Source: Oleisolibacter albus (GTDB lineage: Bacteria; Pseudomonadota; Alphaproteobacteria; Azospirillales; Azospirillaceae). Taken from it: DNA of 64,000 nt. Made by a program: the position numbers and the translations under genes. The DNA lies in contig NZ_QGNJ01000001.1 in the NCBI RefSeq assembly GCF_003336875.1, positions 496,001 to 560,000 on the forward strand. The letters are read 5' to 3'. Positions 1 through 7,946 of this stretch are shown here, one piece after another (within the stretch, counting starts at the first letter, position 1; every line of letters begins with the position of its first letter). Under the pieces are notes generated by a model. It saw only the letters and a program-made list of their open reading frames with translations. It was not told the origin of the DNA and did not search any database.

Positions 1-515
1 AGCCGGCGCTCGCCCGCGGCCACCGACCGCACCGAAATGACACTGCCGTCCAGGCGGAACCACAACGGCTTCGGCGCCTCGGGCTCGTCGCCCGGCTCGG
101 TGGTGCTGGCCCACCAGTCCAGGAAGGCCCGCTCCGTCCGCGGGGCGACCTGATCCGCCAGCAGCAGATGCAGCAGGGCCACCACCAGCGCCGCCGGCAT
201 CAGCGTGCCCAGAAGCTGGTACGGGGTCAGGCCGATGGAGCGCATGGCCACGATCTCGTTGGTGGAGGCCAGGCTCCACAGCGTGGACAGGGTGCCGATC
301 AGCACCGACAGCGGCACCAGCCGCTCCACCACCAGCGGCAGGCGCAGACCGGTATAGCGCAGCAGATCCATCACGCCGCCGCCGCGCGACAGCACGCTGC
401 TGGCCGCATCCAGCAGGTCCAGCAGCTGCAGCAGCGCCGACAGCGCCAGCAGCACAGCCAGACAGCGGACCACGAACATGCGGGTGAGATAGCGGGTCAG
501 GACGGCCGGGCTCAT
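1..515 (-). CDS. lptG: LPS export permease LptG, partial (C-terminus beyond left edge)
   Basis: N-terminal about 171 codons of a YjgP/YjgQ-family permease. LptF and LptG form the inner-membrane part of the LptB2FG transporter that extracts lipopolysaccharide for export. The protein starts MSPAVLTRYLTRMF, followed by a hydrophobic first helix, the family segment with RLPLVVERLVPLSVLIGTL (helix 2), then the conserved STNEIVAMRSIGLTPYQL loop and helix 3 before the start of the periplasmic jellyroll region (LWFRLDGSVISVRSV). The ATG overlaps the lptF stop codon in an ATGA, so the two are translationally coupled. The gene runs off the left end of the window. Confidence 0.93.
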   Translation of the reverse strand, partial: MSPAVLTRYLTRMFVVRCLAVLLALSALLQLLDLLDAASSVLSRGGGVMDLLRYTGLRLPLVVERLVPLSVLIGTLSTLWSLASTNEIVAMRSIGLTPYQLLGTLMPAALVVALLHLLLADQVAPRTERAFLDWWASTTEPGDEPEAPKPLWFRLDGSVISVRSVAAGERR

Positions 516-1795
516 GCCTTCGACTCCCGGGGACGGCGGCGCCACAGCTGGCCCAGCCGCTGCAACAGATCATCCACCCGCTCGAAGGTGGACGCGAAGG
601 GATTTTCGCCCGGCCGCTGCTGCGCCCGGCGGAACAGCCACAGGCACAGGATGCCGAACAGGGCGAAGGGCACCCAGATGCCCACCGGGGCCGGGACCCG
701 TCCCACATCGGCCAGGCTCTCGCCCAGCTGGATGGCATGGTTGTAGACGACCAGGATGATGGCGGCCATCGCCACGCCCTGGCCACGGCGGGCACGCTTG
801 GCCGCCATGCCCATGGGCACGGCCAGCAGCGGCAGCAGCGGCAGGGTCAGGGCCCGGACGATGCGGGCATGGAACTCCGCCGCCAGCACCCGTGGCGACA
901 GCAGCGAGGTCGGGTCGTGCATCTCCCGCCACAGTTCGACCAGGGTCAGCTCGCGCTCGCTGCCGCCACGGGCACGGAAGGGCGGCACATCCAGGTTGAA
1001 GGGATGGTCCAGGGTCAGCGTCGCGAATTCCAGCACATGCGGCTCCCCCGCCGCGGTGGTGCGGATCTGCACGCCATTGTGCAGCGTCATCAGGATGTGG
1101 GTGCGTTCCGGATTGGCGCCCAGGCGGCCGGTGGCGGCCGTGGTCACCCACTCCTCCCCGTCCGGCCGCGTCTGATGGATGAACACCCGCTCCAGCGCGC
1201 GCCCTGTCGGGTCGACCAGATCGGCGGTCAGCATCACCCCGTCACCCGCCTCGACAAAGGCCGATTCCGGGACCGTGGCATCCCAGGCGGCATTGATGAC
1301 GCCGTGATAGATGGCACTGTAGGCATAGCGGCTGTAGGGCTGCAAGAAACCGAACAGCAGGATGCTGAACAGCATCAGCCCCCCGCCCAGCCAGAGGAAG
1401 GGCCGCCCGATCCGCGGCACCGACAGGCCGGTGGATTGCAGGGCGTCCAGCTCGTTGTCCTCGCCCAGCCGCGACACCACCACGAACATGCTGATGAAGA
1501 AGGCCGCCGGCAGCGCCAGCCCCAGATAGTGCGGCACCAGATTGGCGGCCATGCGGATGACCATGTCGAACGGGCCGCCATGCACCGCCAGAAGATTGAA
1601 CAGGCGCAGGATGCGCTCCATCAGCAGCGCCACCAGCACCACGGCCAGCGACACCGCCAACGGCTTCAGCGTTTCCCGCAGGATGTAGCGGTCGATCAGA
1701 CGGGTGCCACCGGGAATCCCCGTCCGTGCCGCCCGCTCTGTCACAGGGATCACCGGCAGATCGCTCACGGGCAGACGCCCCCCGTCACCGCGCAC
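512..1795 (-). CDS. lptF: LPS export permease LptF
   Basis: A 427-residue YjgP/YjgQ-family protein, normal length. LptF pairs with LptG in the LptB2FG ABC transporter. Visible are the family start LIDRYILRETLKPL, two N-terminal membrane helices, the loop GEDNELDALQSTGLSVPRI, a periplasmic domain (about residues 160-300) and three C-terminal helices ending in a basic tail. The start is uncertain: GTG at 1795 gives an extension of about 30 residues before the family start; a second GTG ten codons in, preceded by a G-rich stretch, is as plausible. It lies 7 bases after the HIT gene and overlaps lptG by ATGA, so the three genes are probably one operon. Confidence 0.93.
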   Translation of the reverse strand: MRGDGGRLPVSDLPVIPVTERAARTGIPGGTRLIDRYILRETLKPLAVSLAVVLVALLMERILRLFNLLAVHGGPFDMVIRMAANLVPHYLGLALPAAFFISMFVVVSRLGEDNELDALQSTGLSVPRIGRPFLWLGGGLMLFSILLFGFLQPYSRYAYSAIYHGVINAAWDATVPESAFVEAGDGVMLTADLVDPTGRALERVFIHQTRPDGEEWVTTAATGRLGANPERTHILMTLHNGVQIRTTAAGEPHVLEFATLTLDHPFNLDVPPFRARGGSERELTLVELWREMHDPTSLLSPRVLAAEFHARIVRALTLPLLPLLAVPMGMAAKRARRGQGVAMAAIILVVYNHAIQLGESLADVGRVPAPVGIWVPFALFGILCLWLFRRAQQRPGENPFASTFERVDDLLQRLGQLWRRRPRESKA

Positions 1796-1802
1796 CGTTC
1801 CA

Positions 1803-2261
1803 TCACAGGCCCAGCTCCGTCCAGCGGGCCGCCAGCTCGGCCGTCAGCGCCGACTGGGCCGCCGCGTCCAGGGTCACGGCCTGGCCCAGGGCCGGCGGTC
1901 CCGGCCAGCCGGCATCGGCCATGTCCAGCCCCTGCCAGGACCGGCTGCCCTCATAGCGGGGGATGACATGGAAATGCACATCAGGATCGACCATCATCAG
2001 CATGAGATAGTTGATCTTCTGATAGGCGGCGACGCCGGCGAGCAGACGCTCGATCCCGGCCACCACCGGCTGCAGCGCGGCGAAGGCCGCGGGGCTGACC
2101 TGACCGAAGGCCGTCACCGGTTCCTTGCACAGCAGGACCAGCGAGCCCAGGGTCGGCTGCTGCGGCCGCAGCAGCACCAGCCATGACGGCGTATCGGCCA
2201 CCAGGGTCCGGGGATAGCCGAATTTCAGCATGGTCGGCGTGGGTTCAAACGGTCTGTGCAT
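1803..2261 (-). CDS. HIT-family hydrolase
   Basis: 152-residue protein with a histidine-triad fold signature near residue 95, DPDVHFHVIPRYEG. The usual H-x-H-x-H pattern has aspartate at the first position, while the central (nucleophilic) and third histidines are kept. HIT enzymes hydrolyse nucleoside polyphosphates such as Ap4A or nucleotide phosphoramidates; the substrate here cannot be told. MLKFGYPRTL (residue 11) is a possible alternative start. It lies directly upstream of lptF with a 7-base gap and is probably co-transcribed with it; a functional link to LPS export is not implied. Confidence 0.85.
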   Translation of the reverse strand: MHRPFEPTPTMLKFGYPRTLVADTPSWLVLLRPQQPTLGSLVLLCKEPVTAFGQVSPAAFAALQPVVAGIERLLAGVAAYQKINYLMLMMVDPDVHFHVIPRYEGSRSWQGLDMADAGWPGPPALGQAVTLDAAAQSALTAELAARWTELGL

Positions 2262-2466
2262 GGTCGCGGGCCGTGGACGGATCGGTGCCGGAAAGGGAAA
2301 CGCCAGCAGCCGGCGACCCTTAAACGCCGGATCGCGCGCCTTGGCGTGTGATGACCGGCACAGTAGCCACAGATTTAGTGCTTATTGTAGGGGCAAAACA
2401 ACAGGGTGCGGAAACGGGTGCCGCCTGCCGGCGGCCGTTTTGCCGTGCCGGTGGAGCTTCCTGTCC

Positions 2467-3000
2467 ATGTTCTCCCTGCCCTCGTCGCCCTGGCCTGCCG
2501 CCCGCCGGCCGGCCGGCGCCATTCTCGCCGCCCCCCTGTTCGCCGCCGCCCTGCTGCTGCCGGGCGCAGACGGCGCCAAGGCCCAGGTTTCCAGCGAAAC
2601 CTGCACGGAGGCCACGGCCAACCGGCTGCAGATCACGGTGGCCGGCGTGCGCACCGGCAAGGGCGGAACGGCCAAGGGGCTGATGGCGATCACGCTCTAT
2701 CCCGACGATGAAAGCCAGTTCCTGGCACGCAAGGGCAAGATCGCCCGTGTCCGCATCCCGGCCACGGCACCGGAAACCCGCGTCTGTCTGCCGCTGCCGG
2801 CGCCCGGCGCCTACGCCGTCGCCGTCTACCACGATGAAAACAGCGACCACGATTTCAACCGCACCCTGCTGGGCATGCCCGCCGAGGGCTACGGCTTCTC
2901 CAACGATGCCGACACCACCCTGGGGCTGCCGCGCTTCAAGGATGTGCGCTTCAACGCCGGTGCCGGCAGCACCGACCTTGTCATCCACCTGCGCTATTGA
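2467..3000 (+). CDS. DUF2141-family exported protein
   Basis: 177 residues with a signal peptide (hydrophobic LAAPLFAAALLLPGA, cleavage probably after KAQ near residue 38). The mature part matches the DUF2141 pattern: LMAITLYPDDESQF, then PAPGAYAVAVYHDENSDHDF, then GMPAEGYGFSNDA. Proteins of this family are small secreted beta-rich proteins of unknown function. The ATG at 2467 was chosen because it begins the signal peptide and has GGAG upstream; a longer in-frame extension to 2230 would bury the signal peptide. The gene stands alone between minus-strand genes. Confidence 0.85.
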   Translation: MFSLPSSPWPAARRPAGAILAAPLFAAALLLPGADGAKAQVSSETCTEATANRLQITVAGVRTGKGGTAKGLMAITLYPDDESQFLARKGKIARVRIPATAPETRVCLPLPAPGAYAVAVYHDENSDHDFNRTLLGMPAEGYGFSNDADTTLGLPRFKDVRFNAGAGSTDLVIHLRY

Positions 3001-3009
3001 CCGTCCCGG

Positions 3010-3954
3010 TCAGGCGGCCAGCACGGCTGGCGGCTGCACGGCCGGCAGCAGCAGCTCATACCGGCCCAGCGTGGCGAATTTGCCGCCGTCCTCCACCAGT
3101 CCCCGTACCGTGACCGCCGCCCGCCAGCCCGCCCCGTCCCGCCGCACCAGCACATCATGCCAGCGCGCCGCATGGGCGCGGTCGGGACCGACCGCCGAGG
3201 CGGAAGGGGCGGTCAGGCTGGGCACCGGCCCCAGCGGCCCGGCCAGGGTGGCCAGGCTGGGACGGTGGGCATGACCATGCAGCAGCAGCTCCGCCCCCAC
3301 GCGGGACAGCATCTGACGGAAGGCCGGCGCATCGGTCAGGCCCTTGCGGGCCGAGACGACGCCACGGCCGACGGGATGGTGCAGCAGCACCACGCGGAAC
3401 AGCCCGCGCCGGCCCAGATCCCACAACACCTGTTCCGCCGCCCGCAGCTGCTCCCCGCCCAGGGTTCCGGTGGCCAGCAGCGGCGGGGTGGGCAGGCCGG
3501 AATTCAGCCCGACAAAGGCCACGGGGCCGCGCACGCGCACGGCGGGGAACAGCCGGTCGGCCGCCAGCGCCGCGCCGTCGTCCCCCTGCATCCAGGGACG
3601 CCACAGACCCAGCCCCTGCGCCCAGGGCACCGGCACCAGCGTGTCGTGGTTGCCGGGCACCAGGGTGACATCGGCCGGGCCGCCCAGGGCCGTCAGCCAG
3701 TCCAGCCCGCGCGCGAACTCGGCGGGAAGGGCGATGTTAGCGATGTCGCCGGTCACCACCACATGATCGGGCCGCGTGGCCCGCACATCGGCGATCAGGG
3801 CCGCCAGCACGGCGGGACTGTGCCGGGCGTGGCGCTTGCGCCGCCAGGACAGATACCCGAACAGCCGTTTCGACAGCCATTGCCGCCCCTGGAGGCGATC
3901 AGGGTCCAGCGGCAGGTGCGGGTCGGAGAAATGCGCGAAGCGATAGGCAAGCAT
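3010..3954 (-). CDS. Calcineurin-like metallophosphoesterase
   Basis: 314-residue protein with the full set of metallophosphoesterase motifs: FAHFSDPHLP (D-x-H), VVVTGDIAN (GD), LVPGNHDTL (GNHD), LLHHPVGR and LHGHAHRP (GHxH). These bind two metals and cleave phosphomono- or diesters; the substrate is not evident. The start at 3954 (MLAYRFAHFSD) places the first motif at the usual N-terminal distance; the in-frame extension to 4035 is unlike the family. It is divergent from the lipid head-group cluster that starts at 4155, with about 200 bases between, so it could be a lipid-pathway phosphatase, but that is only proximity. Confidence 0.85.
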   Translation of the reverse strand: MLAYRFAHFSDPHLPLDPDRLQGRQWLSKRLFGYLSWRRKRHARHSPAVLAALIADVRATRPDHVVVTGDIANIALPAEFARGLDWLTALGGPADVTLVPGNHDTLVPVPWAQGLGLWRPWMQGDDGAALAADRLFPAVRVRGPVAFVGLNSGLPTPPLLATGTLGGEQLRAAEQVLWDLGRRGLFRVVLLHHPVGRGVVSARKGLTDAPAFRQMLSRVGAELLLHGHAHRPSLATLAGPLGPVPSLTAPSASAVGPDRAHAARWHDVLVRRDGAGWRAAVTVRGLVEDGGKFATLGRYELLLPAVQPPAVLAA

Positions 3955-4154
3955 GCGACAAATTGGCGGGGTCATGTGGCGCGGCGGCCACCATGTCATG
4001 AAACTGTCGCCTGCGCGATAGGCAAGGGCGCGCATCCAGGGTATCTAGGCGCGGTTTCCGGCCTGCCGGCGGTGGGCGGGCTGTGTACGGCCGTGCCTGC
4101 CGGGACCGTCCTTTCCGGGATGGCCGGCATGGAGAGACAGACGGGGCGGATGAA

Positions 4155-5312
4155 GTGACTGCGGCGGAGACCAACAAGACGGATGCGGCCCCGATGGGCG
4201 CCATCCTTGGCGACAATCCGGTGCGCCTGTGGGGCATGACCTCGGCGGAACGGCTGCGGCGGTCACTGGTGCGCAACGGTGTCAGGCAGGTGCGGGCCTG
4301 GGACGGGCTGGACCATGGCAGCGCCCAAGTGCTGTTGCGGTCCGACTTCGTCTTCGACGAGGTGCTGGTGCGCGACCTGATCAAGGCGCCGGGCACGGTG
4401 CTGACCGATCCGCGCTCGGGCGAGCCGGTGGCTGCCCATGTGGCCGCCTCCGACGTGGCCGCGGCTGCCGCCATGCTGACCAGCTCCCGCATCGTTCCGG
4501 CCGATCTGAAGAACCGGCTGCGCGTCGTGGGGCCGGCCGATCTGTCCTCGGCCTACAACAACGCCCTGCGCAAGAAGGAGCCGCCCTTCCTGCTGCGTCT
4601 GACGGCGGAGGCCCTGCCCCGCATCGAACAGCGCATGTTCGGCGGCAGCTACAAGGGCGTCACCGATCTGGTGACCAAGTATGTCTGGCCCCTGCCCGCC
4701 CGCCATGTGACCAAGCTCTGCGCCGTGCTGGGCATCAGCCCCAACATGGTGACGACGCTGAGCGCCGTGCTGGTGGCCCTGGCCTTCTGGCTGTTCTGGC
4801 AGGGCCAGTTCCTGCCGGGCCTGGCCTGCGCCTGGGGCATGACCTTCCTGGACACGGTGGACGGCAAGCTGGCCCGCGTCACCCTGACCAGCAGCAAATG
4901 GGGCAATGTCTTCGACCACGGCATCGATCTGGTGCATCCGCCCTTCTGGTACTGGGCCTGGATGGCCGGTCTGGTCGCCGTCGGCCTGCCGCTGGCACAG
5001 GAGGGGCTGATCCTGGCCATCGTCGTCGGCGGCTATGTGGCGCAACGCCTGCAGGAAGGGGCCTTCATCGCCCTGTTCAAGATCGAGATCCATATCTGGC
5101 GGCGCTTCGACAGCCTGTTCCGCCTGATCACGGCCCGCCGCAACCCCAACCTGCTGCTGCTGACGGTGTTCGCCCTGGCCGGCCAGCCGGACACCGGCAT
5201 GGTGGCCGTGGCGGTGTGGACGCTGCTGTCCTTCCTGGTCCACATGGTGCAGATCGTCCAGGCCTTCGGCGCCAGCCGGCGCGGCCCGATCCGCTCCTGG
5301 CTGGCCTCCTGA
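4155..5312 (+). CDS. CDP-alcohol phosphatidyltransferase-family protein with N-terminal extra domain
   Basis: About 385 residues from the GTG start. The C-terminal two thirds is a polytopic CDP-alcohol phosphotransferase; the catalytic signature DG-x2-AR-x8-G-x3-D-x3-D is complete in DTVDGKLARV followed by GNVFDHGID. Such enzymes transfer a phospho-alcohol or phosphatidyl group from a CDP-activated donor. The N-terminal about 130 residues (AERLRRSLVRNGV, DFVFDEVLVRDLIKAPG) resemble a decayed nucleotidyltransferase-like domain seen in fused family members. It opens a tight four-gene run (20, 1 and 9 base gaps) with a lipid kinase, a Tam41-like protein and a methyltransferase, and faces the sphingolipid genes. 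I infer a role in sphingolipid or phospholipid head-group attachment, comparable to the Caulobacter cpg genes. Alternative start: ATG 4194. Confidence 0.85.
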   Translation: MTAAETNKTDAAPMGAILGDNPVRLWGMTSAERLRRSLVRNGVRQVRAWDGLDHGSAQVLLRSDFVFDEVLVRDLIKAPGTVLTDPRSGEPVAAHVAASDVAAAAAMLTSSRIVPADLKNRLRVVGPADLSSAYNNALRKKEPPFLLRLTAEALPRIEQRMFGGSYKGVTDLVTKYVWPLPARHVTKLCAVLGISPNMVTTLSAVLVALAFWLFWQGQFLPGLACAWGMTFLDTVDGKLARVTLTSSKWGNVFDHGIDLVHPPFWYWAWMAGLVAVGLPLAQEGLILAIVVGGYVAQRLQEGAFIALFKIEIHIWRRFDSLFRLITARRNPNLLLLTVFALAGQPDTGMVAVAVWTLLSFLVHMVQIVQAFGASRRGPIRSWLAS

Positions 5313-5331
5313 GACCGGAGCTGCCGCGTTC

Positions 5332-6291
5332 ATGATCCGCGTCGGTCTCATCCGCAATCCCCGCAGCCAGCGCAACAAGCGGGGCGGCGGCGACATGCGC
5401 ACCCAGGCGGCGGCGCTGCTGGGCTATTACTTCGCCGAGCCGGCAACCCCGGCCGAGCTGGCCGAGGTGCTGGCCGACTTCGCCCGGCACGAGGTGGGGA
5501 TCATCTGCATCGACGGCGGCGACGGCACCGTGCGCGAGGTGCTGACCGCCCTGCCCGCCGCCTATGGCGGCGAGTTACCGAAGCTGGCCATCCTGGCCTC
5601 GGGCAAGACCAACCTCATCGCCGCCGATGTGGGCTCGCCCGGCCACGGCCTGGAAGGATTCGGCCGGCTGGTCGACGATGCGCGCAAGGGCTTCCTCGGC
5701 TCGCACCTGCAACGCCGGCCATTGCTGGAGATCAGCTGGCCCGACGGCAGCCACGAGACCATCCGCGGCATGTTCATGGGGGCCGGCGCCTTTACCCGCG
5801 CCACCGATCTTGCCAATAGCAGCATCCATGCCCGCGGCCTGTACAACAATGCCGCCGTGGTGCTGACCATGGCCAATGTGCTGGGCAGCGCCCTGCTGGG
5901 CCGCGACCGTGACGGCTGGCTGGACGGCGAGCCGATGACCGTGTCCGACGGCCGCGACAATGGCCGCGACGGCAACCGCTTCATCTTCCTGGCCACCACG
6001 CTGCACCGGCTGGTCATGGGGCTGTGGCCGTTCTGGGGCGAAGGGAATGGCGCGTTGCGCTATCTCGATGTGGCCGCCCACCCGACCCGGCTGACGGCCG
6101 CCCTGGCGCCCGTCCTGCGCGGCAAGCCCACGCCCTGGATGCTGGCCGACGGCTACCGCAGCGGCGTGGCCGAACGGCTGACGCTGGGGCTGTCGGCGCC
6201 CTTCATCATGGATGGCGAGCGCTTCGAGCCCGGCCCCGGCGGCACCATCCATCTCGATGCCGGCCCGGTGGTGGATTTTGTCATCCCCTGA
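5332..6291 (+). CDS. Diacylglycerol/ceramide kinase-family lipid kinase
   Basis: 319 residues with the DAGK catalytic domain: N-terminal VGLIRNPRSQRNKR, the nucleotide-binding IDGGDGTVREVL near residue 63, ILASGKTNLIAADVG, and the acidic C-terminal sandwich domain (FIMDGERFEPG). The family phosphorylates lipid alcohols such as diacylglycerol, sphingosine or ceramide with ATP. In Caulobacter a member of this family is reported as the ceramide kinase of anionic sphingolipid synthesis. The gene lies 20 bases after the CDP-alcohol enzyme and one base before the Tam41-like gene, opposite a serine palmitoyltransferase operon, so ceramide is a plausible substrate; diacylglycerol cannot be excluded. 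Confidence 0.88.
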   Translation: MIRVGLIRNPRSQRNKRGGGDMRTQAAALLGYYFAEPATPAELAEVLADFARHEVGIICIDGGDGTVREVLTALPAAYGGELPKLAILASGKTNLIAADVGSPGHGLEGFGRLVDDARKGFLGSHLQRRPLLEISWPDGSHETIRGMFMGAGAFTRATDLANSSIHARGLYNNAAVVLTMANVLGSALLGRDRDGWLDGEPMTVSDGRDNGRDGNRFIFLATTLHRLVMGLWPFWGEGNGALRYLDVAAHPTRLTAALAPVLRGKPTPWMLADGYRSGVAERLTLGLSAPFIMDGERFEPGPGGTIHLDAGPVVDFVIP

Positions 6292-6292
6292 G

Positions 6293-7252
6293 ATGTCCTT
6301 CCGCAACCACGTGGCCGCAAGCCGGCTGCAGCACGCCGTGGACGCCGAACTGACCTTGCCGGTACCGGCGGCGGCCACCGCCCTGGCTGCGGCCCTGGCG
6401 GACCATGGCGGCGGCAGCGTGGCGGCGGTGCTGTTCTATGGCTCGGTGCTGCGCACCGGCGATCTGGACGGAATCCTGGACTTCTATGTGCTGACCAGTT
6501 CCCTGCGCGGCTGGCACCGGCATGGCGGGCTGGCCCTGGCCACGCGCCTGCTGCCACCGACGGTGGAATACTGGGAACTGCCCTGGCAGGGCGGGACCGT
6601 GCGGGCCAAGGTGGCCGTGCTGCGCACCGACCAGTTCGCCCGCGCCGTGCGCGCCGGGGCCATCGACACCACCATCTGGGCCCGGTTCTGCCAGCCGGTG
6701 CGGCTGCTGTATGCCCGTGACCAGGAAAGCCGGCAGCGCGTCACCGCCCTCATCGCCGCCGCGGTCACCACCGCGGCCGGCTGGGCCGCGCGGCTGGGGC
6801 CGCCGGAGGGCACCGATGCGCCCGGATTCTGGGATGCCCTGTTCCGCCACACCTATGCCGCCGAGCTGCGGGTGGAAAAGGGAGACCGTGCCGTCAGCAT
6901 CGTCGATCATGCCCGCGACCGCTACGCCGCGCTGCTGACCCCGGCCTGGACGGCCGGTGGCCTGGCCTGGGAGCAGGGTGCGGACGGGCCCCTGGTCCCC
7001 CGGCTGACGCCGGCCGCACGGGCCCGCGCCCGCCGCGCCTGGGCGGTCCGCCGCCGGCTGGGCAAGCTGCTGAACATGGCGCGGCTGGTGAAGGCGGCCT
7101 TCACCTTCACCGGCGGCGTCGATTACATCCTGTGGAAGATCGAGCGCCATTCCGGCGTGCGGCCGGAGATGACGCCGTGGCAGCGGCGGCATCCGGTGCT
7201 GTCGGCCCCCCTGATGCTCTGGCGGCTGTGGCGTCGCGGCGCCGTGCGCTGA
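6293..7252 (+). CDS. Tam41/Mmp37-like nucleotidyltransferase (candidate lipid-phosphate cytidylyltransferase)
   Basis: 319 residues. Residues about 45-65 read LFYGSVLRTGDLDGILDFYV followed by GWHRHG, which fits the Tam41 pattern YGSG-x-n-D-F/I then W/F-H. Further on, VRAKVAVLRTDQF and then IWARFCQPVRLLYARD match the Tam41 segment K-x-G-V-n-L-n-AGRL-x-KPV in order and spacing. Tam41 is the mitochondrial phosphatidate cytidylyltransferase that makes CDP-diacylglycerol. Here the gene sits between a lipid kinase (one-base gap) and a methyltransferase, downstream of a CDP-alcohol transferase. I infer that it activates the kinase product with CTP. It could instead be a generic polymerase-beta-type nucleotidyltransferase; the family assignment is by eye. 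Confidence 0.65.
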   Translation: MSFRNHVAASRLQHAVDAELTLPVPAAATALAAALADHGGGSVAAVLFYGSVLRTGDLDGILDFYVLTSSLRGWHRHGGLALATRLLPPTVEYWELPWQGGTVRAKVAVLRTDQFARAVRAGAIDTTIWARFCQPVRLLYARDQESRQRVTALIAAAVTTAAGWAARLGPPEGTDAPGFWDALFRHTYAAELRVEKGDRAVSIVDHARDRYAALLTPAWTAGGLAWEQGADGPLVPRLTPAARARARRAWAVRRRLGKLLNMARLVKAAFTFTGGVDYILWKIERHSGVRPEMTPWQRRHPVLSAPLMLWRLWRRGAVR

Positions 7253-7261
7253 GGCGGGGAC

Positions 7262-7858
7262 ATGGAACCGTCCAGCCTGCCCCATTACGACCTGCATGCC
7301 GAAGCCTATGCCGAGGCGCTGCTGTCCCACGATTTGGGGGAAGCGCGGGAGAAGTTCCTGGCCGCCCTGCCCCGGCACCCGGCCGACATCCTTGATCTGG
7401 GCTGCGGCCCCGGCCGGGATCTGGCCGCCTTCGCCAGGGCCGGCGAACGGGCCGTGGGGCTGGACGGGTGTTCCGTGCTGGCCGATGTGGCCCGGCGGCA
7501 CAGCGGCTGTCCGGTGTGGGAGGCCGATCTGCGCACCGCGCCCCTGCCCCCGGCCGCCTTCGACGGCCTGTTCGCCCAGGCCGTGTTGTTCCACATCGCC
7601 ACGGCCGAGCTGCCGGACCTATTGCAGCGGCTGCGCCGGTGCCTGCGCCCCGGCGGTATCCTCTATGCCTGCGACCCCAGCGGCGCCGGCGAAGAGGGCT
7701 GGGCCGACGGGCGCTATCTGGCCTTCCGCCGGCCGCAATCGCTGGCCGCCCTCTATCGCCGTGCCGGATTCGATCTGGTGGAACAGTGGCGCCGGCCGCC
7801 GGGCCGGCCCCGCCGGCAGCAGGACTGGCAGGCCTGGCTCTGGCGGCGCCGGGGCTGA
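7262..7858 (+). CDS. Class I SAM-dependent methyltransferase
   Basis: 198 residues with a Rossmann methyltransferase core: motif I ILDLGCGPGRDL near residue 44, acidic ribose ligand in AVGLDGCS, EADLRTAPLPPAAFDGLFAQ (motifs II/III) and LRPGGILYACDPSG (motif post-III). The substrate is unknown. It is the last gene of the lipid head-group run, 9 bases after the Tam41-like gene, and is followed by a strong hairpin, so head-group or lipid methylation is a reasonable guess but not shown. The C-terminus is very basic (RRPPGRPRRQQDW). Confidence 0.82.
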   Translation: MEPSSLPHYDLHAEAYAEALLSHDLGEAREKFLAALPRHPADILDLGCGPGRDLAAFARAGERAVGLDGCSVLADVARRHSGCPVWEADLRTAPLPPAAFDGLFAQAVLFHIATAELPDLLQRLRRCLRPGGILYACDPSGAGEEGWADGRYLAFRRPQSLAALYRRAGFDLVEQWRRPPGRPRRQQDWQAWLWRRRG

Positions 7859-7888
7859 CGCCCGCCCGGAGCAAACGCCCGAAAACGA

Positions 7889-7916
7889 ACCGGCCCGGCG
7901 TTGCCGCCGGGCCGGT
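7889..7916. terminator. Hairpin between convergent lipid operons
   Basis: Perfect 12-bp stem (7889-7900 with 7905-7916) and TTGC loop in the 88-base gap between the methyltransferase stop (plus) and the serine palmitoyltransferase stop (minus). There is no long T run on either side, but its position between convergent ends fits a bidirectional terminator. Confidence 0.6.
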
Positions 7917-7946
7917 CGCAACCTCGTTATGATTGGACCGTGCGCC

